Notes under the pieces: model-generated
Seen by the model: only the letters and a program-made list of their open reading frames with translations
Databases searched by the model: none
Told to the model about the DNA's origin: nothing
Program-made: the position numbers and the translations under genes
From: Corynebacterium nuruki S6-4
Lineage (GTDB): Bacteria; Actinomycetota; Actinomycetes; Mycobacteriales; Mycobacteriaceae
Length of the DNA: 64,000 nucleotides
Reading direction: 5' to 3'
Assembly (NCBI RefSeq): GCF_007970465.1
Contig: NZ_CP042429.1
Span: forward strand, 2,356,001-2,420,000
Shown: piece by piece, positions 1 through 12,867 of the stretch
Numbering within the stretch: position 1 is the stretch's first letter
Layout of the letters: each line of letters opens with the position of its first letter

Positions 1-64
1 CGGTGACGACGCCGGAGGCGGTGGAGGTGTTGGAGGTGTTGGAGGAGGTGAGTGCCTGTGTCAT
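1..64 (-). CDS. 5' end of an unidentified protein (runs off the window)
   Basis: An ATG on the minus strand at 64 is preceded by a purine-rich stretch (AAGGCAGGACATC) that can act as a ribosome binding site. Only 21 residues are visible, beginning MTQALTSSNTSNTS and very rich in Ser and Thr. They do not match a NrdH glutaredoxin start. It lies downstream of nrdE on the same strand, 192 nt away and beyond a long hairpin. Function unknown. Confidence 0.4.
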   Translation of the reverse strand, partial: MTQALTSSNTSNTSTASGVVT

Positions 65-158
65 GATGTCCTGCCTTCTGGTCGGTGGTGGGGGAGAGAG
101 GTGATGGAAGTGATGGGTGCGAGGGACGGGGTGCGTGAGGGTGGGGCGGGATCCTTGT

Positions 159-223
159 CCGTGAACTCGAGCACCGAGGGTGCCGGGCGATGCTCTCCGC
201 GGCAGCCGTGCTCGAGTTCACGG
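159..223. repeat. 16-17 bp inverted repeat downstream of nrdE
   Basis: CCGTGAACTCGAGCAC at 159-174 is the exact reverse complement of 208-223, with a 33-nt loop. One further A-T pair can form outside (158/224). It sits between the nrdE stop and the next minus-strand gene. The likeliest role is a transcription terminator or mRNA-stabilising hairpin; no U-tract follows it. Confidence 0.6.
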
Positions 224-256
224 ATCAGCAGCGCACAACCGACTCCGGCCGGGGCG

Positions 257-2380
257 CTACAGCATGCAGGACACGCACCCCTCAACCTCGGTCCCGGCCA
301 ACGCCGTCTGCCGCAGGCGGATGTAGTACAGCGTCTTGATCCCCTTACGCCACGCATAGATCTGCGCCTTGTTGATGTCCCTCGTCGTCACATCCCCGGG
401 GAAGAACAACGTCAACGACAACCCCTGATCCACATACCTCGTCGCCACCGCATACGTGTCGATGATCTTCTCGTACCCGATCTCATAGGCATCCTGGAAG
501 TACTCCAGATTGTCGTTGTCCATGTGCGGCGCCGGGTAGTACACCCGGCCGATCTTGCCTTCCTTACGGATCTCGATCTTCGACGCGATCGGGTGGATCG
601 ACGACGTCGAATTGTTGATGTACGAAATCGACCCCGTCGGCGGCACCGCCTGCAGATTCCGGTTGTACAACCCGAACTCCATCACATCAGCGCGCAACCC
701 CGCCCAGTCCGCGGCGGTCGGCACGTGGATCGTCGAGTTGTCGATGATCTGCCGCACCCGCGGCGTCGTCGGCGCGAAATCCGCCGGATCGTACCGGTCG
801 AAGAACTCCCCCGACGCGTAGTCCGAGGACTCGAACCCGCCGAACCGGATCCCCCGCTCCCGCGCGATCGCATTCGACGCCTTCAACGCCTCATACAGCA
901 CCGCGGCGAAGTACACGTTCGTGAAATCCAGGGCCTCCTGGCTGCCGTAGAAGATGTGCTCCCGGCCCAGGAACCCGTGCAGGTTCATCTGACCCAGCCC
1001 GATCGCATGCGAGGCATCGTTACCCTCCCGGATCGACGGCACCGAATCAATCTCCGTCTGATCCGACACGGCGGTCAACCCACGGATCGCGGTCTCGATC
1101 GTCATCGGGAAATCCGGGGAATCCACCGCCGCCGCAATATTCAACGACCCCAGGTTGCAGGAGATGTCGTGGCCGACCTCCCGGTACGACAGATCATCGT
1201 TGAACGTGCTCGGCGTGGACACCTGCAGAATCTCACTGCACAGATTCGAGTGGGTGATCCGACCGGCGATCGGGTTGTCCCGGTTCACCGTGTCCTCGTA
1301 CATGATGTACGGGTACCCGGACTCGAACTGGATCTCCGCGAGCGTCTGGAAGAACTGGCGGGCATTGATCTTCGACTTGCGGATCCGCGGATCCTCGACC
1401 ATCTCGTCATAGTGCTCGGTGACCGACACGTCGGCGAACGGCTTGCCGTAGATCCGCTCGACATCGTAGGGACTGAACAGGTACATGTCGTCGTTGCGCT
1501 TGGCCAGCTCGAAGGTGATGTCCGGGATCACCACACCCAGCGACAGGGTCTTGATGCGGATCTTCTCGTCGGCGTTCTCCCGCTTGGTGTCCAGGAACCG
1601 CAGGATGTCCGGATGGTGGGCGTGCAGGTACACCGCACCCGCACCCTGCCGGGCACCGAGCTGGTTGGCGTACGAGAACGAGTCCTCCAGCAGCTTCATC
1701 ACCGGGATCACCCCCGACGACTGGTTCTCGATGTGCTTGATCGGCGCACCGACCTCACGGATATTCGACAGCAGCAGGGCGACCCCACCGCCGCGCTTAC
1801 TCAGCTGCAGGGCGGAGTTGATCGACCGGCCGATGGACTCCATGTTGTCCTCGATACGCAGCAGGAAACAGCTCACGGGCTCACCGCGCTGGGCCTTGCC
1901 GATGTTCAAAAACGTCGGGGTGGCCGGCTGGAACCGGCCGCCGATGATCTCGTCGACCAGCCGCGACGCGATCTTCTCGTCGCCGTCGGCCAGACCGAGG
2001 GCGACCATGCACACCCGGTCCTCGTAGCGTTCGAGGTAGCGGCGTCCGTCGAAGGTTTTCAGGGTGTAGGAGGTGTAGTACTTGAACGCGCCGAGGAACG
2101 TCTTGAACCGGAACTTGTGGGCGTAGGCCTGCTTGAACAGGGCCTTGATGAACTCGAAGTCGTACTTGTCGAGCACGGCTTTGTCGTAGTACTCGTTGTC
2201 GACGAGGTAGCCGATCTTCTCTTCGAGGTCGTGGAAGTAGACCGTGTTCTGGTTGACGTGCTGCAGGAAGTACTGGTTGGCCGCTTCACGGTCCTTGTCG
2301 AACTGGATGTTGCCGTCGGCGTCGTACAGGTTCAGCATCGCATTGAGCGCATGGTAGTCCCTGGCGGACTCAGTCGTCAT
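257..2380 (-). CDS. nrdE: Class Ib/Ie ribonucleotide reductase alpha subunit NrdE
   Basis: A 707-residue catalytic subunit that reduces ribonucleoside diphosphates to deoxynucleotides. Visible landmarks are the N-terminal NrdE domain, an active-site cysteine in SNLCSEILQ, the CNLGSLN segment, the loop [10 protein letters not shown], the radical-transfer tyrosine pair in [10 protein letters not shown], and the C-terminal redox pair EGCVSCML, which would be re-reduced by a NrdH-like redoxin. The ATG at 2380 was chosen because GAGGGGAC lies just upstream and the homologous N-terminus ([16 protein letters not shown]) begins here. The longer reading frame upstream is the antisense of another gene. 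The gene overlaps the upstream flavin reductase gene by 11 nt, which suggests translational coupling. It is unusual that nrdE is on the strand opposite nrdI and nrdF. No nrdH is visible in the window. Confidence 0.97.
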   Translation of the reverse strand: MTTESARDYHALNAMLNLYDADGNIQFDKDREAANQYFLQHVNQNTVYFHDLEEKIGYLVDNEYYDKAVLDKYDFEFIKALFKQAYAHKFRFKTFLGAFKYYTSYTLKTFDGRRYLERYEDRVCMVALGLADGDEKIASRLVDEIIGGRFQPATPTFLNIGKAQRGEPVSCFLLRIEDNMESIGRSINSALQLSKRGGGVALLLSNIREVGAPIKHIENQSSGVIPVMKLLEDSFSYANQLGARQGAGAVYLHAHHPDILRFLDTKRENADEKIRIKTLSLGVVIPDITFELAKRNDDMYLFSPYDVERIYGKPFADVSVTEHYDEMVEDPRIRKSKINARQFFQTLAEIQFESGYPYIMYEDTVNRDNPIAGRITHSNLCSEILQVSTPSTFNDDLSYREVGHDISCNLGSLNIAAAVDSPDFPMTIETAIRGLTAVSDQTEIDSVPSIREGNDASHAIGLGQMNLHGFLGREHIFYGSQEALDFTNVYFAAVLYEALKASNAIARERGIRFGGFESSDYASGEFFDRYDPADFAPTTPRVRQIIDNSTIHVPTAADWAGLRADVMEFGLYNRNLQAVPPTGSISYINNSTSSIHPIASKIEIRKEGKIGRVYYPAPHMDNDNLEYFQDAYEIGYEKIIDTYAVATRYVDQGLSLTLFFPGDVTTRDINKAQIYAWRKGIKTLYYIRLRQTALAGTEVEGCVSCML

Positions 2381-2894
2381 CGTGTCCCCTCGGTGGAAAT
2401 TGGACGGGCGTGCTGTCGGCCGTCCGGGTGAATGTCCTGTTGCGGTAGACCACCGGCTCCGGCGGGGCTTCCGGCAGCCAGGTGGCGTCCACCGTGCAGA
2501 TGAACAGGGCGCTCGCGGAGACAGGGAGGATGCGGCGGACCCGGAGGTCCAGCCGACCGTAGGCGTCGTCGATGACGGGCAGTCCGGTTGCCCCGGGGAG
2601 GTTCTCGTCCGCCGGGAACCGGTCGGTACCGGACGCCGCGAAATGCCGGGCGGCGTCCGCACCGTCCACGGTGACGCCGTGGGCGAGGATGCGGGACGTC
2701 TCGGCGAAGACCGGCAGTACCGAGGCGGTGTTCTGCAGGGCGAAGGCCACCGTCGGGGGATCGGCGGAGACCGAGGTCAGGGATGAGACGGTGATGCCGG
2801 CCGGGGTGCCGTGACTGTCCCGGGTGGTGAGGATCCACACGGCCTGCGGGGTCTGCCGGAACAGGGTGCGGAAGCCTTCGGCGGTCGCTGTCAC
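2370..2894 (-). CDS. Flavin reductase-like domain protein
   Basis: A 174-residue protein starting at GTG 2894. The sequence [13 protein letters not shown] followed by [21 protein letters not shown] is typical of the FMN-binding split-barrel flavin reductase family (NAD(P)H:flavin oxidoreductase, HpaC/ActVB-like). The start overlaps the stop of the upstream gene by 4 nt, and its 3' end overlaps nrdE by 11 nt, so the three genes are very likely one transcript. By inference from context it may supply reduced flavin, for example to NrdI, whose FMN must be reduced to activate NrdF. The substrate and direction of electron flow cannot be read from the sequence. Confidence 0.8.
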   Translation of the reverse strand: MTATAEGFRTLFRQTPQAVWILTTRDSHGTPAGITVSSLTSVSADPPTVAFALQNTASVLPVFAETSRILAHGVTVDGADAARHFAASGTDRFPADENLPGATGLPVIDDAYGRLDLRVRRILPVSASALFICTVDATWLPEAPPEPVVYRNRTFTRTADSTPVQFPPRGHDDD

Positions 2895-3343
2895 GCACGA
2901 CCTCCGTTCGTGGCGTCGCTGTCGTCGGCACTGTCGGCGGCGCTGTCGTCCACGACGGTGCCGGCCTTCGCACCGGAGGCCAGGGAGTAGATGACGTCGA
3001 GGTGGATGAGGACGGCACGCTTCGGTTCCTTCATGCCGTTGTGCGCGGCGAAGTCGAGGCAGTTGTCCCAGGCGTGGCCGGCGGTGAGGACCTCGGCGTG
3101 GCCGAGGAAACGGTAGCCGTCGAGTGCGGCCCGGTCGATGACGGCGACGGCGACCCGGGAGCCGTTCTCGATGTTGGTCAGGTGCTGACCGCCGGTGTTC
3201 TCGTTGTAGATGAGGGTGTGGTCGTCGTAGACCCGCAGGGAGCGCTTCGGTCCGATGTTCGGGGTGGTGGGGTCCGTGACGGTCGCGAGGATCGGCAGCT
3301 GGGTGTCGAGCATGGCCTTCATCTCGGCGGTGATACCGGACAT
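2891..3343 (-). CDS. Pyridoxamine 5'-phosphate oxidase-like FMN-binding protein
   Basis: A 150-residue protein beginning [17 protein letters not shown], preceded by GAAGGAGAACACC, a strong ribosome binding site. The segments [30 protein letters not shown] and [19 protein letters not shown] fit the PNPOx-like split barrel used by FMN- or F420-binding proteins. The last ~20 residues are an Asp/Ser-rich tail. It is the first gene of the minus-strand unit leading into the flavin reductase-like gene and nrdE, and it is transcribed divergently from nrdI. The precise substrate is unknown. Confidence 0.8.
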   Translation of the reverse strand: MSGITAEMKAMLDTQLPILATVTDPTTPNIGPKRSLRVYDDHTLIYNENTGGQHLTNIENGSRVAVAVIDRAALDGYRFLGHAEVLTAGHAWDNCLDFAAHNGMKEPKRAVLIHLDVIYSLASGAKAGTVVDDSAADSADDSDATNGGRA

Positions 3344-3446
3344 GGTGTTCTCCTTCGGTCGTGGGTTTTTCTGGTTCAGGGCCGGCGGAACGCCGGATAC
3401 GGCAGTGAGCGTAGCACGAACTTCAGTCGGTGGTACATTAAAGTTC
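3344..3446. promoter_or_regulatory. Divergent promoter region between the nrdE unit and nrdI-nrdF
   Basis: These 103 nt separate the two divergent units. On the plus strand TACATT (3435-3440) has the spacing of a -10 hexamer, with the transcript start falling at or next to the nrdI ATG at 3447. That would make nrdI leaderless; no Shine-Dalgarno is seen. I saw no convincing NrdR box (acaCwAtATaTwGtgt). The shared region would allow co-regulation of both halves of the reductase. Confidence 0.4.
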
Positions 3447-3938
3447 ATGACGTTGAACTCTGGGGGACGGAGCAGTCCCTTTCTCGTGTACTTCTCGTCG
3501 GTCTCGGAGAACACCCACCGCTTCATCGGGGCCGTCGGCATCCCCGCCGCCCGCATACCGCTGCGTCCCAAAGACCCGCCGCTGCACGTTGACCGGCCGT
3601 ATGTCCTGGTCACCCCCACCTACGGTGGCGGGGACCTGCGCCGCGCGGTGCCCCGGCAGGTCATCCGCTTCCTCAACGACCCGGCCAACCGACAGTGGAT
3701 CCGCGGCGTGATCACCAGCGGGAACATCAACTTCGGCGAGGCCTACTGCGCCGCAGGACGCACCATCGCCGGCAAATGCGGCGTCCCCGAGCTCTACCGG
3801 TTCGAACTGCTCGGCACCCGGCGGGACGTCACCGCGGTCCGCGACGGGCTGGAACAGTTCTGGGCCACCACCGTCAGCACCGACAGCACTGACAGCACCG
3901 TCAACACCGACAACATCAGCACCAAGGAGACAGCATGA
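3447..3938 (+). CDS. nrdI: NrdI flavodoxin-like activase
   Basis: A 163-residue FMN flavoprotein that delivers reduced oxygen species to NrdF. The phosphate-binding loop [12 protein letters not shown], the segment TPTYGGGD and the C-terminal block [20 protein letters not shown] are characteristic of NrdI. A Ser/Thr/Asp-rich tail of ~20 residues extends past the usual end. The start at ATG 3447 is chosen because a -10-like TACATT makes a leaderless start plausible; GTG 3486 (beginning at the conserved VYFSS) is the alternative. Its stop overlaps the nrdF start (ATGA), so the two are translationally coupled. If NrdF is a class Ie subunit, the job of NrdI would be oxidation of the NrdF tyrosine to DOPA rather than metal-centre assembly. 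Confidence 0.93.
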   Translation: MTLNSGGRSSPFLVYFSSVSENTHRFIGAVGIPAARIPLRPKDPPLHVDRPYVLVTPTYGGGDLRRAVPRQVIRFLNDPANRQWIRGVITSGNINFGEAYCAAGRTIAGKCGVPELYRFELLGTRRDVTAVRDGLEQFWATTVSTDSTDSTVNTDNISTKETA

Positions 3939-4942
3939 CCAGCTACACCGACCGGTCGCAGACACCCCCGCAGTGGCGTCCCGGATCGACGACCCCGCTG
4001 CGTCCGGTGAACTGGAACCGGATCACCGACCCGAAGGACCTCGAGGTCTGGCAGCGACTCACCAGCAACTTCTGGTTGCCGGAGAAAGTGCCGCTGTCCA
4101 ACGACCTGCCCGACTGGCGGGCACTCGGCGACGAGGACCGCACCCTCACCACCCGGGTCTTCACCGGACTGACGCTGCTGGACACGGTCCAGGCCACCGT
4201 CGGCGAGATCAGCCAGATCCCGGACGCCCGCACCGAGCACGAACAGGCCGTCTACGCCAACATCGCCTTCATGCAGGCCGTCCACGCCCGCAGCTACAGC
4301 TCCGTGTTCAGCACCATGTGCAGTTCCGCGGAGATCGAGGACGCCTACACCTGGGCCGTCGACAATCCCCGACTGCAGGTCCGGGCCACCGCGGTGATGG
4401 AGCACTACGCCGGGGACGACCCGCTCAAACGCAAGGTGGCCTCCACCCTGCTGTCGTCGCTGCTGCTCTACGCCGGTTTCTACCTGCCGCTGTGGTACTC
4501 CAGCCGTGGGGTGATGATGAACACCGCCGACATGATCCGGCTGATCCTGCGGGACAAGGCCGTCCACGGCTACTACTCCGGCTACAAGTACCAGCGTGGC
4601 CTGGAGGCGCACCCGGAGCGCACCGCGGAGATGGAGGACTTCACCTACCGCTTCACCGACCGACTGCTGGACCTGGAGAACGACTACTCGCGGGACCTGT
4701 ACGCCACGGGGTCCCGCAACTATGAGGGGGTGGACGCATTCGTGCACTACAACGCGGACAAGGCCCTGATGAACCTCGGTTACCGACCGCAGTACGAGGA
4801 GCGGGCGGCGGCGGTGGAACCCGAGATCATCGCCGCGCTCACCCCGGATTCCTCCGAGACCCACGACTTCTTCAGCGGTTCCGGCTCCAGCTACGTCATC
4901 GGACGCACCGAAGCCACCGACGAGGACGACTGGGACTTCTGA
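3935..4942 (+). CDS. nrdF: Radical-generating subunit NrdF, QSK-type (metal-free class Ie)
   Basis: A 335-residue R2 subunit. Alignment by eye to the R2 ligand motifs gives Asp83 (LLDTVQ), Gln114 and His117 with the radical tyrosine Tyr121 ([10 protein letters not shown]), Ser174 ([10 protein letters not shown]), and Lys208 and His211 (RDKAVHGYY). In ordinary NrdF positions 114, 174 and 208 are glutamates that bind the Mn or Fe pair. Replacement by Gln, Ser and Lys is the known 'QSK' signature of class Ie subunits, which need no metal and use a DOPA radical made by NrdI from the tyrosine. The codons are CAG at 4274, TCG at 4454 and AAG at 4556. Overall the fold and the YY... helices are intact, so this is not a decayed gene. 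It overlaps nrdI by 4 nt. Confidence 0.95.
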   Translation: MTSYTDRSQTPPQWRPGSTTPLRPVNWNRITDPKDLEVWQRLTSNFWLPEKVPLSNDLPDWRALGDEDRTLTTRVFTGLTLLDTVQATVGEISQIPDARTEHEQAVYANIAFMQAVHARSYSSVFSTMCSSAEIEDAYTWAVDNPRLQVRATAVMEHYAGDDPLKRKVASTLLSSLLLYAGFYLPLWYSSRGVMMNTADMIRLILRDKAVHGYYSGYKYQRGLEAHPERTAEMEDFTYRFTDRLLDLENDYSRDLYATGSRNYEGVDAFVHYNADKALMNLGYRPQYEERAAAVEPEIIAALTPDSSETHDFFSGSGSSYVIGRTEATDEDDWDF

Positions 4943-7228
<2,286 letters not shown>

Positions 7229-7402
7229 GTCCCCGGCCGGCCCTACCTGCCCCGCCCCGTCGGGGGATCCGGATCACCGGACGCCTGGGGACGCTGACGC
7301 GAACTGACCCGATTCTGCACCGCCGGACCGACGGCACGTGCGGAACCGGGTCATCTCGCGTCCGGGGGGACGCCTCGACCACTCCGTCGGGCTGTCGCGC
7401 GG

Positions 7403-7639
7403 GTGCTTGTGAGAGTCGACCGCCTCGCCGCCGGAGATCCGGGAGATGTCAGGCCAGTCGGGAGCGGAGTGTCCGAACTGCGTATCCCCTATGGGCCCGG
7501 TTACCGGGTGTATTACCTGCAGGACGGACCGCGGCTGATACTTCTACTGTGCGGTGGTGACAAGTCAAGTCAGAGCGATGACATAGGACAGGCGCAACGC
7601 ATCGCTGAACAATGGAGGAACAATGAACGACGCACGTGA
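7403..7639 (+). CDS. HigB/RelE-family toxin, apparently 5'-truncated
   Basis: A 78-residue frame from GTG 7403. RVDRLAAGDPGDVRPVGSGVSELRIPYGPGYRVYY and LLLCGGDKSSQ, read piecewise, match the C-terminal two thirds of the phage Gp49-like/HigB addiction toxin family, which is normally ~95-100 residues. Upstream in frame, similarity extends a little (LRRAVARVLVRVD) but there is no usable ATG, and a RLDH-like piece lies in another frame at about 7371. That suggests a small frameshift destroyed the N-terminus. It overlaps the antitoxin gene by 17 nt, as usual for this family. Likely inactive. Confidence 0.5.
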   Translation: MLVRVDRLAAGDPGDVRPVGSGVSELRIPYGPGYRVYYLQDGPRLILLLCGGDKSSQSDDIGQAQRIAEQWRNNERRT

Positions 7640-7919
7640 ACCGTTCAGCGCCTTCGACAGTGCTGATTACCTCGACAACCTCGACGACGCCGCCGCATAC
7701 CTGGAGGCCTCCCTGGAAGACGGTGATGCGTCCGGCGTCCCGAAGGCGCTCGGTGCCATTGCCTGTTCCGGTAACCTCAGCGAACTTGCCCGCCGGGTAG
7801 GCATGAGCCGGGAAGGGCTCTACAAGGCACTGTCCGCTGACGGGAATCCCAGTTTCGACACGATCGTGAAGGTGTCCCATGCACTGGGGCTCAGGATTCG
7901 CTTCGAGGCGGTCGCCTGA
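7623..7919 (+). CDS. higA: HigA-type antitoxin with XRE-like helix-turn-helix
   Basis: A 98-residue protein beginning MNDAREPFSAFDSADYLD. NLSELARRVGMSREGLYKALS is the helix-turn-helix of the 'addiction module antidote' family, followed by NPSFDTIVKVSHALGLRIRF. A good ribosome binding site (GGAGGAAC) precedes the ATG. It appears full length and intact, unlike its toxin partner. It would bind and neutralise HigB and repress its own promoter. With a decayed toxin it may persist as a stand-alone regulator. Confidence 0.85.
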   Translation: MNDAREPFSAFDSADYLDNLDDAAAYLEASLEDGDASGVPKALGAIACSGNLSELARRVGMSREGLYKALSADGNPSFDTIVKVSHALGLRIRFEAVA

Positions 7920-7970
7920 CGGCGCGGGAGGGCGCAGCTCCGTCCCCGAGACCACCGGCGCTCACGCCGT

Positions 7971-8066
7971 GACGCCAAGCCTCACGGTGTTACCGGGCGG
8001 GACGCCAAGCCTCACGATGTTACCGGGCGGGACGCCAGGAAAGTGTTACCGGGCGGGACCGGTAAC
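7971..8066. repeat. 30-bp tandem repeats ending in a palindrome
   Basis: Two 30-nt units (7971-8000 and 8001-8030) differ at one base and start GACGCCAAGCCTCACG. A third, shortened unit follows (8031-8056). Each carries GTTACCGGGCGG. The last copy forms a perfect 8-bp hairpin with the next bases (GTTACCGG, 6-nt loop, CCGGTAAC). A further pair of imperfect repeats (GGGGACCGGCGYCAG) lies at about 8145-8176. The element fills the gap between higA and the convergent glyoxalase-like gene and may serve as a terminator or protein-binding array. Confidence 0.7.
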
Positions 8067-8171
8067 ATTTTTCGTGACCTGGGGAAATGTCGGATTATGG
8101 CGCGTGCTGACGCTGCCGGGTGGTAATACTTCCGGGGACCGGCGCCAGAGGGCCGTGTCGGGGGACCGGCG

Positions 8172-8624
8172 TCAGTCGTCGTCAGTCGGCGCCCCGGCGG
8201 GGCCGCCGTCGCCGGCGACGTTCACCATCCAGCTCACGCCGAACCGGTCGCGGAGCTGGCCGAACCGGTCGCCCCACATCTGCGTCTCCAGGGGCAGGAA
8301 CACGGTCCCGCCCTCGGCCAGGGCGGCGAACCAGCCGGCGACCTTGTCGTACTCCTCAGCTTCCCCGCCGATGCACAGGTAGGCGGAGGGGGCGGCGACA
8401 TCGCGCGGGTTGTTCTCCGCCGTGTCGCAGGCCATGAAGGTCCAGCCGTCGGCGGTCTTCAGGTGACCGTGCATGATGAGGTCCGCCACAGCGGGGTCTT
8501 CGGCCGCACCCGCTGCACCGAAGGTCAGCGTCTGCAGCTCGCCGCCGAAAACCGACTGGTAGAAGGTCAGTGCATCGGCGGCGCTGTCGCGGAATTTCAG
8601 GTAGGGGTTCAGCCACGTGTTCAT
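8172..8624 (-). CDS. VOC-family (PhnB/glyoxalase-like) protein
   Basis: A 150-residue protein beginning MNTWLNPYLKFRDSAADALTF. The pattern FYQSVFGGELQTLTFG, IMHGHLKTADGWTFMACD and the C-terminal MWGDRFGQLRDRFGVSWMVN is that of the PhnB/3-demethylubiquinone methyltransferase-like branch of the vicinal oxygen chelate superfamily. Its members bind a metal or small molecules; the exact function is not known. The Asp-rich C-terminus is short. It is divergent from the acyl-CoA ligase with a 60-nt gap. Confidence 0.85.
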   Translation of the reverse strand: MNTWLNPYLKFRDSAADALTFYQSVFGGELQTLTFGAAGAAEDPAVADLIMHGHLKTADGWTFMACDTAENNPRDVAAPSAYLCIGGEAEEYDKVAGWFAALAEGGTVFLPLETQMWGDRFGQLRDRFGVSWMVNVAGDGGPAGAPTDDD

Positions 8625-8684
8625 GCTCCGAGGGTACGGCCGTCCCCGCGGGGTCGCACCACCCCCGGCGTAACCTGAACAACC

Positions 8685-10472
<1,788 letters not shown>

Positions 10473-12503
10473 CGCCCGCGGTCCCGCATCAGCCGCATCG
10501 CGTTGGCGATGACCACCAGCACCGAGACCTCGTGGACCAGCATGCCCAGGGACATCGTCACCCCGCCGGCGAAGACACCCGCCAGGAGCAGGATCACCGT
10601 GGCCAGGGCGATGATGATGTTCTGGCGCATCACCCGCCCGGTCCGCCGGGCCAGACCGATGGCCTCCGGCAGCTTCAGCAGGTTGTCCTCCATCAGGGCG
10701 ATGTCGGCGGTCTCCATGGCCACGTCCGACCCCGCCGCGCCCATCGCCACACCGATGTCCGCGGTGGCCAGCGCCGGGGCGTCGTTGACCCCGTCGCCGA
10801 CCATGGCCACGACCTCACCGGAGCGCTGCATCTCCTGGACGGCGGCGAGCTTGTCCTCGGGCAGGAGGGACGCCCGGACCCGGTCGACACCGGTGGCCCC
10901 GGCGACGGCCTCTGCCACCAGCCTGGTGTCGCCGGTCAGCATGACGACGGTCTGCACCCCCGCCTCATGCAGGCGGGCGACCATCTCCGGGGCATCCTCA
11001 CGGATCCGGTCGGCGACCGCGATGATTCCGACGACGGTGCCGGCCACGCCCACGATCATCGGGGTCTGCCCGGCCCCGGCCAGGGTTGCGGCTTCCCGGG
11101 ACGCGTCGTCGATCTGTGCGGACGGCAGGGCGTACTGCTCCAGCAGTGCCCGGTTGCCGACCAGGACGGTACTGCCGTCCACCTCGGTGACGATGCCCTT
11201 GCCGGTGACCGGGGTGGTGACATCGGGGACGCCTGCCGGCGGCACCCCGGCGTCCTCGGCCGCGTCGATGATGGCGCGGGCCAGGGGGTGCTCGGAGCCG
11301 GCCTCGGCGGCCGCGGCCCAGCGCAGGACATCGTCCCGGTCGCTGCCCGGATCGAGGACGATGACGTCGGTGAGCTCGGGACGCCCCTCGGTGAGCGTGC
11401 CGGTCTTGTCGACCGCCACCGTCGAGATCTTCGCGGAGGTCTCCAGGTATTCGCCGCCCTTGATGAGGATGCCGTTGCGTGCCGCGCGTCCGATGCCGGC
11501 GACAATGGCGACGGGGATGGAGATGACCAGCGCACCGGGGCAACCGATGACCAGCAGGGTCAGGGCCAGAACGATGTCCCGGGAGAGGAGCCCGGCGACG
11601 ACGGCCAGCACGATGACCCCCGGGGTGTACCACCGGGAGAAGCGGTCGATGAACGCCTGGGTCCTGGCCTTGGCGTCCTGCGCCTCCTCCACCCGGTGGA
11701 TGATGCGGGCCAGGGTGGTGTCGGATCCGGCGCCGGTGGTCTCGACCTGCAGGAATCCGCCCCGGGAGATGGTGCCGGCGAACACCCGGTCGCCGGGGGA
11801 CTTGTCCACCGGTATCGATTCGCCGGTGATCGAGGCCTCGTCGACGGCCCCGGCACCGGACAGGACGCGTCCGTCCACCGGAACTTTCGCACCGCTCTTG
11901 ACCAGGACGGTCTCGCCCACCAGGACGCCCCCGGCGGGGACGACCTGCTGTTCACCGTCGCGCAGGACGGTCGCGGTCTCCGGGGCGACGGCGATCAGTT
12001 CGGCCAGTGCCGACCGGGTGCGGTTGAGGGTGGCGGCCTCCAGGGCGTGGCCGACGGCGAAGAGGAAGGTGACCGCCGCAGCCTCCCAGAAATTGCCGGT
12101 CGCCACCGCGCCGAGGGCGGCCACGGACACCAGCAGATCAATGCCGATGTCCCGTGCGGCCAGTCCGCGCACCGCCTTGACCAGGATCGGCGTCCCTGCC
12201 ACGAGCGCGGCGGCGAGCATGGCGATGTCGCCGAGCCGGAAGGCACCACCGTCGTGCGTGGCGTGCGCCCCCGCATCGAGCCACCACTGTGAACTCACGG
12301 TGATGTCGAGTGCGCCGGAGGCGATCCAGCGCAGTGCGAAGGCGACGACGATCAGCGCCCCGGACAGGACCGGGACGGCCCAGTGCCCCCGGGCCCACGC
12401 CCGGAGCCGGGTGACGGTGTTCGCGGTGTTCATGGCGGTTCAGCGACCTTTCCGGTGACTTTCCAGTGCCTTTTCCTGTGACCTGTCCGGGGCGTGTGCC
12501 CGG

Positions 12504-12746
12504 TCAGAACGCCGACGGCACGGCGGTGTAGCCGGCCTTGGCGACGGCGGCGACCAGGTCGTCCACCGAGACGACGGCGGGGTTGTGGACGATCTCGATA
12601 CGGGCGGAGGCGAAGTGGACCTTCACGCTCTCGACACCGTCGAGGCGTCCGACCTTCTTCTCGATCTTGGACACGCACGACGGGCAGGAGAAGCCTTCCG
12701 CCCGGAGGACCGTGCGGGTGGTGTCGGTGGTGGTTGAGGTGCTCAT
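12504..12746 (-). CDS. HMA-domain metallochaperone (CopZ-like)
   Basis: An 80-residue heavy-metal-associated domain protein. The metal-binding motif is GFSCPSCVSKIEKKV (CxxC, with S and P between), followed by GVESVKVHFASARIEI and a C-terminal DDLVAAVAKAGYTAV, the usual ferredoxin-like fold. The ATG at 12746 has the strong ribosome binding site GGAAAGGAACCC. It precedes the P1B ATPase on the same strand by 70 nt and probably hands metal to it, since the pump lacks its own N-terminal domain. Confidence 0.92.
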   Translation of the reverse strand: MSTSTTTDTTRTVLRAEGFSCPSCVSKIEKKVGRLDGVESVKVHFASARIEIVHNPAVVSVDDLVAAVAKAGYTAVPSAF

Positions 12747-12816
12747 GGTGGGTTCCTTTCCCGGTGGGCTCTGTAACTGACACTTCTGAAGGTAGGACTG
12801 CGCGCCACGGGGTTCC

Positions 12817-12830
12817 TTGACGCGGATCAA
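12817..12830. promoter_or_regulatory. FNR/CRP-type palindrome TTGA-N6-TCAA
   Basis: TTGACGCGGATCAA is a perfect TTGA-N6-TCAA dyad, the classic FNR half-site arrangement. It lies 70 nt upstream of the metallochaperone start and 37 nt upstream of the divergent Crp/Fnr gene start. It is the natural candidate operator by which that regulator controls itself and the metal efflux genes. Confidence 0.6.
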
Positions 12831-12867
12831 GATCGGGGGAGGACGGCGTGAACGTATTCTGAGAGCC

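Noticed and set aside
101..2431. A 776-codon plus-strand frame
   Set aside because: Antisense shadow of nrdE; rich in Arg, His and Val with no recognisable domain.
257..2662. Longer NrdE start at 2662
   Set aside because: The extra 94 residues are an antisense/out-of-frame reading of the flavin reductase gene; a strong ribosome binding site and the family N-terminus place the start at 2380.
3344..3446. NrdR boxes in the divergent nrd promoter
   Set aside because: No pair of 16-bp sequences close to acaCwAtATaTwGtgt was found.
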